Positions 7,101 through 11,757 of a stretch of DNA of 11,757 nucleotides are shown here, piece after piece. The stretch is from Cytophagales bacterium (GTDB lineage: Bacteria; Bacteroidota; Bacteroidia; Cytophagales; ES-bin-26): the NCBI GenBank assembly GCA_014379925.1, contig JACMKY010000277.1, positions 1 to 11,757 on the forward strand, given 5' to 3'. Made by a program: the position numbers and the translations under genes. The notes under the pieces are model-generated. The model worked only from the letters and a program-made list of their open reading frames with translations, was not told the origin of the DNA and made no database searches. Positions within the stretch are counted from its first letter, which is position 1; every line of letters begins with the position of its first letter.

Positions 7101-8769
7101 GGAGACGGACCTGGAGATCGTCGAGCCGTTTGCCAAACCGTTTGTCTCTCAACTGAGTGGCACGGCCAGCGGCACCGTGCGGATCGGGGGCCGGCTGTCC
7201 GCCCCGCTGCTGAAGGGAGAACTGAATTTACGCAAGGGCCGCCTGAAGTACAACTACCTGAACACCTTCTTTCGCTTCGAGGACCAGGTCTTTTTAAGTG
7301 AAAATCAGATTGGTACGCGCCAACTGCGCCTGGTGGACGAGGAGGGTAACCTGGCTATCCTGAAGGGCGGCCTCTTTCACGATGGCTTCCGCGATTTCGT
7401 GCTCGACTTCAACGCCACCTTCGATCACTTCAAGCTCCTGGATACCGACAGCCGCAGCGGGGAAACGTACTACGGAACGGCTTTCGCCACCGGCAACGCC
7501 TCCTTGTTCGGCCCCATCGACAAGATCACCATCCGGGCCGATGCCCGCAGCGAACGCGGAACCCGCATCTACATCCCCCTCGACCGCAAGGCTACCGTGG
7601 AGCAACAACGCGACTACATTCAGTTCGTGAGTAAGCAGCGGGCCGATACGGCGCAACGGAAAATCGTCCGCCAAGTAAACTTGTCGGGCATCAAGCTCGA
7701 CTTCAACCTCGACATCACGCCCGACGCCGCCTGCGAACTCATTTTCGACAAGCGGGCGGGCGACCTCATCAAGGCTACCGGTAACGGAAAAATCAAGCTG
7801 CAGATCGACACCAAGGGCGACTTTACCATGCTGGGCAACTACGAGATCGCGGCCGGATCCTACAATTTCACTTTCCTCAACGTGGTCAACAAGCAGTTCA
7901 ACATCAAGTCCGACAGCCGCATCACCTGGACGGGCGATCCCTACAGCGCCCTGCTGGACATCAAGGCGGCCTACGTGCAACTGGCTTCGCTCTACCCGAT
8001 CCTGCTCCAGGGAACGGGCGATCCTACCAATCCCGAACAGAAACGGCGTTACCCAGCGGCGGTGCTGCTCAACCTGACGGGCAACCTGATGTCGCCGGAG
8101 ATCGATTTGGGCGTTGAAATCAATGAATACCCGCGGGTAACTCCCTTTACCACCGCCGTCCCCAGTTTCCTGTCGAGCCTTAAAAGCGACGAACAGGAAC
8201 TCAGCCGCCAAGTATTTAGCCTGATGGTGTTGCGGCAGTTTTCACCCAAGAATGAATACGCTAGCCGGGGAGCCATCGGCAACAGCGTGAGCGAACTCCT
8301 GTCCAACCAGTTCAGCTACTGGGCCTCCCAGATTGACCAGAACCTGGAGATCGACTTCAACCTCGGCGGGCTGGACCAGGAAGCACTCAACAACTTCCAG
8401 TTACGGCTCTCTTACGCTTTTCTGAACGGCCGGCTCCGCCTCACCCGCGACGGGAGCTTTACCAATACCCGCAACGAGGCCGACGCCGTGAGCGTGCTGG
8501 GCGAATGGACACTCGAATACTGGATCACCCCCGACGGCGAGTTCCGCCTGAAAGTATACAACCGCAACAACCAGAACCAGTTCAGTACCGGACTCTCCAA
8601 CGCCAACAGTACTTCCACGGGCTTCAGCCTGCTGCATACCCAGAGCTTTAACCGCTTCGGCGAGCTGATCAGACCCAAGCCGAAAAAGAAGGCGACGGAA
8701 ATCCCGCTGCAAGAAGAAAAAACGGCGGAAGATACCTCGTTGCCCGTGGGCCGGCAGGAGGAAAAATAG
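4180..8769 (+). CDS. tamB: TamB-family translocation/assembly protein (DUF490), long Bacteroidota form
   Basis: A 1529-residue envelope protein. Residues 1-7 are basic and about 8-32 form one membrane anchor (LRVLLFALLLTGLLVGGAV), followed by the AsmA/TamB-like start HFPIEVEAVRIRWFSTLTLRGV. The long middle is repetitive beta-strand sequence, expected to build a groove that carries lipid or helps insert outer-membrane proteins across the periplasm. The C-terminal TamB domain (from about residue 1060) is clear: MLGNYEIAAGSYNFTFLNVV (about 1217-1236), ITWTGDPYSALLDIKA, QVFSLMVLRQFSP, and QFSYWASQIDQNLEIDFNLG (about 1377-1396). The start is ATG 4180; an upstream in-frame TTG at 4162 adds only a polar stretch with no benefit. 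The last 32 residues are charged (KPKKK, QEEK) and include LPVGRQ (1521-1526), encoded by a palindrome-like sequence. It is divergent from tsaD; no outer-membrane TamA partner gene lies in the window. Confidence 0.93.
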   Translation: MQGIKKTALRVLLFALLLTGLLVGGAVIALRIPALQTRAVQYAAKELTARLHFPIEVEAVRIRWFSTLTLRGVRIRDRAARPMIEVGELDVNFALSSLLDTATIRVDEATLRNASVRLAVDARTGDLNLDDFLAAINEATASGKTTATGRSPAFGIHRVNLENVRFSYDDPREDSLDRNRFDYYHFTLDSLYTSASDFRIAADTIALSVSKLRATERLSRLRIHELSTRFRYTKRDLTFDRLFARIGQSTLRNRLVMRYPNGTRDFSQFNDRIRLEAHLDSAVVNARDLALFAPDLRAYDETWRVSGDFKGRVSGFKVKGMDFSFGRSSRLRGDVGFDGLPNVRETFVNLDLQPSVVDARDVRQYVDGAAYRTVEKFGRVRLKGKFVGFSRDFVANGAFQTDLGNLVSDINLKISNEKGKSSYQGKLTTVNFDLGKLIDEPRSIQKIDLSGQVAGRGLTLRDADLTVKANVVRLGYNGYDYRNVRVDGTLRRSLFTGQLAIRDPNLVFDLAGEVDLRQQRNYVDVRGRLEKADLKALKLSRENLSLQTDLNVRFQGFNLDEVVGEARFLRSTVVYNNRALRVDSLYLFASKEGPETPTATSPTLPVNRVFRLDSELLAVNARGRFEFTRAAADLGRLLREYELYFTRSETEQTRYYQQKRKNRRPAARYQIDYAFQFKNINPVVALFDSSGYVARNTRLEGVFTSGNTSIFSLNSQVDTLRYQKYRFYGTTVDLVTSKLADSASVLAQVVLSSEKQQLGGFAPTENVAVEGVWNRDRIDFTGRIRQSQSTNRADLKGDIRFVPDGVVLEFKPSRFLVLDNEWNLARDNSITVIGKQVTFDNVSLGNRGQVISLHGALSVDPTVPARLQVQDFNLATLGRLLGRDIGGVVNGYVTVRDAYNTPNLDSELSLDELVVDKFLVGNVAGEARWDEVDKRLRIDYRIERMNKEILLVRGLYDPNAGENEPSLDLLAQLKETDLEIVEPFAKPFVSQLSGTASGTVRIGGRLSAPLLKGELNLRKGRLKYNYLNTFFRFEDQVFLSENQIGTRQLRLVDEEGNLAILKGGLFHDGFRDFVLDFNATFDHFKLLDTDSRSGETYYGTAFATGNASLFGPIDKITIRADARSERGTRIYIPLDRKATVEQQRDYIQFVSKQRADTAQRKIVRQVNLSGIKLDFNLDITPDAACELIFDKRAGDLIKATGNGKIKLQIDTKGDFTMLGNYEIAAGSYNFTFLNVVNKQFNIKSDSRITWTGDPYSALLDIKAAYVQLASLYPILLQGTGDPTNPEQKRRYPAAVLLNLTGNLMSPEIDLGVEINEYPRVTPFTTAVPSFLSSLKSDEQELSRQVFSLMVLRQFSPKNEYASRGAIGNSVSELLSNQFSYWASQIDQNLEIDFNLGGLDQEALNNFQLRLSYAFLNGRLRLTRDGSFTNTRNEADAVSVLGEWTLEYWITPDGEFRLKVYNRNNQNQFSTGLSNANSTSTGFSLLHTQSFNRFGELIRPKPKKKATEIPLQEEKTAEDTSLPVGRQEEK
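8740..8758. repeat. Palindrome-like element at the tamB 3' end, encoding LPVGRQ
   Basis: The 19 bases TTGCCCGTGGGCCGGCAGG are an imperfect inverted repeat, TGCC against GGCA with a G-C pair inside, and end 8 bp before the tamB stop codon. In the tamB frame they read L-P-V-G-R-Q. I recall this peptide as a frequent translation of interspersed GC-rich palindromes in bacterial genomes, but that is memory and was not searched. It may double as a weak transcription end signal. Confidence 0.4.
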
Positions 8770-8801
8770 CGAAGTAATCAGTTGTTGTAAAGACAGTTAG
8801 G

Positions 8802-9047
8802 ATGTGCCAAATTCCCCCCTTACACCAAGTAACGAACGAAGAGACGCGCCCCCTTTTTAAGATTCTCAACGAAGACCGGCGGGCAACCTGCAACCTGGCT
8901 GCCGCCGCCATGCAGCCAGCCCAGGCGTCGATGCTGGAAGCCCAAGCTTCTTACCAGAAGGCGGAAAACGCTTGGGAACTGGTAATTATTACCCGCAACC
9001 AGATCACCTGCCCCTGGTGGAAGAAACTGCTGGGCACGTACTTTTAA
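8802..9047 (+). CDS. Doubtful short ORF with tryptophan-rich C-terminus
   Basis: An 81-codon frame from ATG 8802 to TAA 9047. The second half, from ATG 8909, looks more like protein than the first: an Ala/Gln/Glu-rich helix MLEAQASYQKAENAWELV and the tail TCPWWKKLLGTYF, with codons ending mostly in G or C as in neighbouring genes. The first half crosses intergenic-type words (GCAACCTGCAACC near 8886-8898). No family is recognised and there is no signal peptide or metal site. It could be a true small gene, a remnant of the C-terminus of a longer coiled-coil protein, or chance. The gap to tamB is only 32 bp, so it could be read as the tail of that transcript. Confidence 0.25.
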   Translation: MCQIPPLHQVTNEETRPLFKILNEDRRATCNLAAAAMQPAQASMLEAQASYQKAENAWELVIITRNQITCPWWKKLLGTYF

Positions 9048-9436
9048 CGGGTCAGTTTAAAAGCTGGCCGCTGAACCGGGCGGTAAGTTGCCGAGGTCAC
9101 CAAAATCCTGATTCAAGCGTCGAGGCGGCCTCCCGTCACCGGAGGTCTTCGAAAATTTCGTTGCAAGGCAGTTTTCCGTCGAAGCACGGTACCAGTCGTT
9201 TTGCTTTTCGAAGGCCCCGCGGGTCAATCGCTCCTCACCAGGGAAATTGATTGGTCCAGCTGGCAGACACACCCGGGCTTTCTCCGGAAATTGGCCAGTC
9301 CGGCGGGCTCAAAGGAGCACTTGGTCGAAAAATACCTTCCGTCGCCTTGTCCACTATTCACTTTCGGCTATTTTTGTGGTACTGTTCACCGTTCCATCCA
9401 CCCGTGAGCTTTCCTAAATCCTGACCGTACAAGCTT
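9048..9436. other. Non-coding spacer upstream of the secreted two-gene operon
   Basis: No credible gene in 389 bp. It holds the 15-mer CAAAATCCTGATTCA at 9101-9115, nearly identical to one at 469-483; a small hairpin CCTCC (9129-9133) / GGAGG (9141-9145); the palindrome CGAAAATTTCG at 9150-9160; and, close to its right end, the promoter at 9347-9376. A 68-codon frame at 9201-9407 overlaps the promoter and resembles nothing known. Confidence 0.6.
9347..9376 (+). promoter_or_regulatory. Bacteroidota-type promoter of the 9437-11386 operon
   Basis: TTG (9347-9349), a 19-bp spacer and the exact -7 octamer TATTTTTG (9369-9376) match the TTG-N19-TAnnTTTG pattern of the Bacteroidota primary sigma factor in both sequence and spacing. 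Transcription should begin a few bases after 9376, leaving a leader of about 55 nt before the ATG at 9437. It is the best promoter in the window. Confidence 0.7.
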
Positions 9437-10576
9437 ATGCGAAAGTTACTTCCCGGCTGCGTTTTTTTGCTGACCGTTCTGAGCGGTAGGCCGACCCTGG
9501 CGCAGGATGTGCTTTACCAGATCGACGAGCGGAAGATTAACTGCAAGATCACCGACATCAACGCCAAAACCGTCAAGTACTCCAACCCGGCCAACCCCGG
9601 CCCCACCTATGCCCTCGACCGGAGTGCGTTGCTGATGGCATTCAACGGAAACGGAAACTACCTCGTATTTTCCGGCGGCGATGACAATGCCGACCGCTCT
9701 TCCCGTTCAGCCGACTTCCTGAACGCCACTCTCAAGCGGGATTTTGACATTCTCATTACCCTCGACAACGAGGTAATTGCGGCCCTGGTGGAACGGGTAG
9801 GGGATTCCGATATCGCCTACCAGAAACGCGAGCCGGGGGCCGGCAACGCCGGCGGCACCTCGCTGACGGTGGACAAGGCCAACGTGCTCGTGATTCTCTA
9901 CCGGGACGGTCGGCACGAATTGCTGATCAGCCCCACCGATGCGGCCACGGTGTTGCAGACGGTACGGACCAAGGTGCAGCAACTGAGCGGCACCGAAACG
10001 GGCAATCCGCCCGCCGACACAACCGCCACGACCCGGGGGGAAGCCGAGAAACCGGCCAGCGTCGGCGGGATCAACTTCGACCTGGCGGAATACCGGAACA
10101 AGGCCCTCCAGAAGATCGATGAACTGGGGGGATACATCAACAGCGTATCCAATAAGAAAACCGCCTTCGGGGAAGCCAACAAGGCGATTGAACTGGCGTG
10201 CGAGCTGTTTCTGGACAAGGGACAAAAATCCTACGTGGAAGTGTCGAGCCTCTACCGGACCAGGAAGGACAAGTACCCGGTGCGGACCTACCTCAACCGC
10301 CTCAAGCTTACCAAGTACGACAAGGTAGAAGTGACCGTCGCCAACATCGAGTTCGTGAGCGACCTTAAGAAAGGAACGGATGGCAACTACTACGGCGTGG
10401 TGACCTTCGAGCAGCGGTTTACGGGCTACGTGGAGGGCAAGCCGGTGTACAGCGACTTCGTTAGAAAAAACGTAACGGTGGTTCTGAAAGGATACACGAG
10501 TTATAACGAAGGCCAGGCCAAGGAGCAGTGGGACGTGTTCCTGGCCGACGTGGAAGTGATTGAAACCAGGGCCTAG
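9437..10576 (+). CDS. Secreted protein of unknown function with two copies of a Bacteroidota-type small domain
   Basis: A 379-residue protein with a signal peptide (1-22, FLLTVLSGRPTLA, likely cleaved before Q23). Residues 24-78 and 103-164 are two diverged copies of one unit: a start like DVLYQIDERKI / DILITLDNEVI, then a strand ending in VKYSNP / IAYQKR, and a final block ALLMAF / NVLVILY before N-G or D-G. I recall units of this shape ('D-I-I-x-x-K-D-G ... I-K-Y ... G-P-T-Y ... I') in many Bacteroidota secreted proteins, sometimes joined to peptidase or caspase-like domains; their role is unknown. Residues 185-208 are a Thr/Ala/Pro linker. Residues about 213-379 form a separate alpha+beta domain containing TYLNRLKLTKYDKVEV, DGNYYGVVTFEQRFTGY and QWDVFLADVEVIE; an NTF2-like fold is a guess from the helix-then-long-sheet pattern. 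It is the first gene of an operon whose second gene starts 3 bp after its stop. Confidence 0.88.
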   Translation: MRKLLPGCVFLLTVLSGRPTLAQDVLYQIDERKINCKITDINAKTVKYSNPANPGPTYALDRSALLMAFNGNGNYLVFSGGDDNADRSSRSADFLNATLKRDFDILITLDNEVIAALVERVGDSDIAYQKREPGAGNAGGTSLTVDKANVLVILYRDGRHELLISPTDAATVLQTVRTKVQQLSGTETGNPPADTTATTRGEAEKPASVGGINFDLAEYRNKALQKIDELGGYINSVSNKKTAFGEANKAIELACELFLDKGQKSYVEVSSLYRTRKDKYPVRTYLNRLKLTKYDKVEVTVANIEFVSDLKKGTDGNYYGVVTFEQRFTGYVEGKPVYSDFVRKNVTVVLKGYTSYNEGQAKEQWDVFLADVEVIETRA

Positions 10577-10579
10577 CCA

Positions 10580-11386
10580 ATGAGGGGGTATCTGATCGCG
10601 CTCTTGCTTTGCTACCAGCCCGGTGCTGCCCAGGATTTGCTGCGTTACCGGAACGACAATTTCGCCCTCGAAGTCAAGCAGGTGGACGAGTTCATCGAGC
10701 GCTTCAACAACGACGACCACACGTTGATCAAAAAGTACCTCCAGAAGCTGGATTCCGGCTTTCGGTTCGAGCGAGGGCAACTGCTCAAAACCTTGTTCAA
10801 CGCGGCGGACTCGACCTGGCGTCAGCCGGAGGTGGGCCGCTTCATCGCATCCGTCAGTGACAGCACCAAACCCGTCTACCTGGATTTCTTCGACGACAAC
10901 TGGTTCGCCGAACTGCGTTGCACGGTTCTTTACAAGGGCAAAACCGACTCGCTCCGGTTGATCATGAAAGTGCAGCGGGAAAGGAACAACGCCTCCAAGT
11001 GGGTTTTCGTGGGTGCGGCGGCCGACTTCCTCACGCTTCCCAAAAGCAAGGATCCGGCGGCGTCGCTCAACCCGATGAGCCACGCGGTGGGCTTTTCAGG
11101 GATCGACCGGGCCCTCAGCGACCAGAAAAACGTCCGTAACTACCTGCCGCGCGGTTTCGAGAACCACGCCCTGGCGATTTTCGTCCAAGAAACGCGGAAC
11201 AACCTGCTGCGCATCCAACAAGTGAACCGCATCACGTACCATTTTCTGCAGGTAGACGGGTGGCTGTTCACCCTGGACAATTACCGTCGGAATACCCGCA
11301 ATTCGGGCTGGCTGATTAGTCGGCTCATCCCCGCGAACGCGGCCGCGAAACTGGATTACAAGTTGGACGTACTGAACCTGAAATGA
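10580..11386 (+). CDS. Secreted protein of unknown function, second gene of the operon
   Basis: A 268-residue protein with a short signal peptide (MRGYLIALLLCYQPGAA, likely cleaved before Q18). It falls into two parts. Residues about 26-150 begin with a helix DNFALEVKQVDEFIERFN and continue into strands ending in SKWVFVGAAADF, a pattern that suggests an NTF2/cystatin-like alpha+beta fold, though this is inference. Residues about 160-250 carry the motif-like stretches MSHAVGFSGIDRAL, NVRNYLPRGF, VNRITYHFLQVDGWLFTLDN and RNSGWLISRLI. I have an impression that similar segments occur in uncharacterised Bacteroidota proteins but can name no family. There are no catalytic or metal-binding signatures. 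The ATG lies 3 bp after the preceding stop, so co-transcription is very likely. Being exported together, the two proteins may act in the same envelope process. Confidence 0.88.
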   Translation: MRGYLIALLLCYQPGAAQDLLRYRNDNFALEVKQVDEFIERFNNDDHTLIKKYLQKLDSGFRFERGQLLKTLFNAADSTWRQPEVGRFIASVSDSTKPVYLDFFDDNWFAELRCTVLYKGKTDSLRLIMKVQRERNNASKWVFVGAAADFLTLPKSKDPAASLNPMSHAVGFSGIDRALSDQKNVRNYLPRGFENHALAIFVQETRNNLLRIQQVNRITYHFLQVDGWLFTLDNYRRNTRNSGWLISRLIPANAAAKLDYKLDVLNLK

Positions 11387-11411
11387 TCGGTAGCCGTCAG
11401 TTGTCGAAACT

Positions 11412-11441
11412 TCTGGTCCGAGCGTGGACGCTTGAACCAGA
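11412..11441. repeat. Long hairpin after the secreted-protein operon
   Basis: Arms starting TCTGGT (11412-11417) and ending ACCAGA (11436-11441) continue inward through CGAGCGT / ACGCTTG, giving about 13 pairs with one mismatch and one G-T pair around a tiny loop. It begins 25 bp after the operon's stop codon and could end its transcription, but no T-run follows, so a simple intrinsic terminator is not supported. An interspersed repeat is the alternative. Confidence 0.5.
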
Positions 11442-11507
11442 GAAACCAACCAACAACTACGCACGTAGCTGGAGGTAACCGATTCTTCTTGCTTACTTTA
11501 CGGTTTA

Positions 11508-11533
11508 CGTAGTTGCAATGCAACGACGCTACG
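11508..11533. repeat. Nested palindrome CGTAG...CTACG
   Basis: The inner perfect palindrome GTTGCA-A-TGCAAC (11512-11524) sits inside outer arms CGTAG (11508-11512) and CTACG (11529-11533). Further CGTAG/CTACG words occur at 11457-11468, 11557-11561 and 11695-11699, suggesting degenerate copies of one intergenic element. Confidence 0.45.
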
Positions 11534-11601
11534 GATGACTTACGACTTATAACTTACTACGTTGTTGATGAAGTTCTGACTGAAAAGGCGGATTGCAACC
11601 A

Positions 11602-11637
11602 CCCCGACTGGGCGTCCCCGACTGGGCGTCCCCGACT
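11602..11637. repeat. 14-bp tandem repeat, about 2.6 copies
   Basis: The unit CCCCGACTGGGCGT occurs at 11602-11615 and 11616-11629 without a mismatch, followed by its first 8 bases at 11630-11637. The unit length is not a multiple of three and no reading frame uses it. It lies at a switch from GC-rich to AT-rich sequence. Confidence 0.8.
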
Positions 11638-11757
11638 AACGTTTTTAATAGAAATTTGCTTAACAGCCTACTTCCACTAAAATGAAATCCCAATGACGTA
11701 GTAGTGCAATCTTAAAAAACAGCATTTTATTTGCTGACTACTGGATACGGGTGTTAC

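Larger units (their letters stand above)
11387..11757. other. Non-coding, palindrome-rich region at the right edge
   Basis: No gene is supported in these 371 bp; base composition shifts to AT-rich after about 11640. Contents from left to right: a 30-nt hairpin (11412-11441), a small palindrome CTACGCACGTAG (11457-11468), a nested palindrome (11508-11533), a run of TTAC/TTAT words (11537-11557), a 14-bp tandem repeat (11602-11637), and a hairpin with arms CAGCA / TGCTG near 11720-11736. No promoter of good quality was found for whatever lies to the right. Confidence 0.6.

Noticed and set aside
9201..9407. 68-codon frame on the plus strand before the operon
   Set aside because: It overlaps the well-formed promoter at 9347-9376 and shows no protein-like pattern.
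9707..11083. 458-codon open frame on the minus strand across the secreted operon
   Set aside because: It is antisense to two well-supported genes with signal peptides and operon spacing; its translation has the same His/Val-rich shadow character.
1..11757. CRISPR array, tRNA, rRNA, insertion sequence or attachment site
   Set aside because: No regularly spaced repeats, no cloverleaf or rRNA sequence, no transposase or integrase and no terminal inverted repeats with target duplication were seen.

Overview
The window reads as chromosomal DNA of a GC-rich member of the Bacteroidota, most likely a Cytophagales-type bacterium. The evidence is: a TamB-family protein of the long Bacteroidota form lying head to head with tsaD; secreted proteins whose signal peptides end in an Ala-Gln cleavage site; a tandem copy of a small domain typical of Bacteroidota secreted proteins; near-absence of Shine-Dalgarno sequences; and promoters of the TTG-N19-TAnnTTTG type. 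No rRNA, tRNA, CRISPR array, integrase, transposase or prophage gene is visible. The species cannot be named from the sequence.

Layout. 1-417: the C-terminal end of a probable c-type cytochrome, followed after 5 bp by a small protein with four cysteine pairs (zinc-ribbon type). 539-1273: an exported rhodanese-thioredoxin fusion. 1372-2616 (minus): a major facilitator superfamily transporter, convergent with the fusion gene. 2719-3711 (minus): tsaD, the tRNA threonylcarbamoyladenosine transferase subunit, with a GTG start. 3712-4179: a long divergent spacer containing three successive two-tier inverted repeats. 4180-8769: a 1529-residue TamB-like envelope protein that fills two fifths of the window. 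8770-9436: mostly non-coding, with one doubtful short ORF. 9437-11386: two exported proteins of unknown function, 3 bp apart, behind an almost ideal Bacteroidota promoter. 11387-11757: non-coding, rich in short palindromes and carrying a 14-bp tandem repeat.

How the genes relate. tsaD and tamB serve unrelated core functions (tRNA modification and outer-membrane biogenesis), and their divergent pairing is probably inherited synteny, not a shared pathway. The rhodanese-thioredoxin fusion would act on sulfur or thiols outside the cytoplasm. The 9437/10580 pair is the clearest functional unit and the least understood: two secreted proteins, probably co-transcribed.

Most of the window is ordinary housekeeping DNA. 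I see no convincing new system such as a defence island, biosynthetic cluster or secretion locus. The items most worth a second look are the structured tsaD/tamB spacer, the secreted two-gene operon, and the intergenic palindromes, one of which seems to have been absorbed into the C-terminus of TamB.
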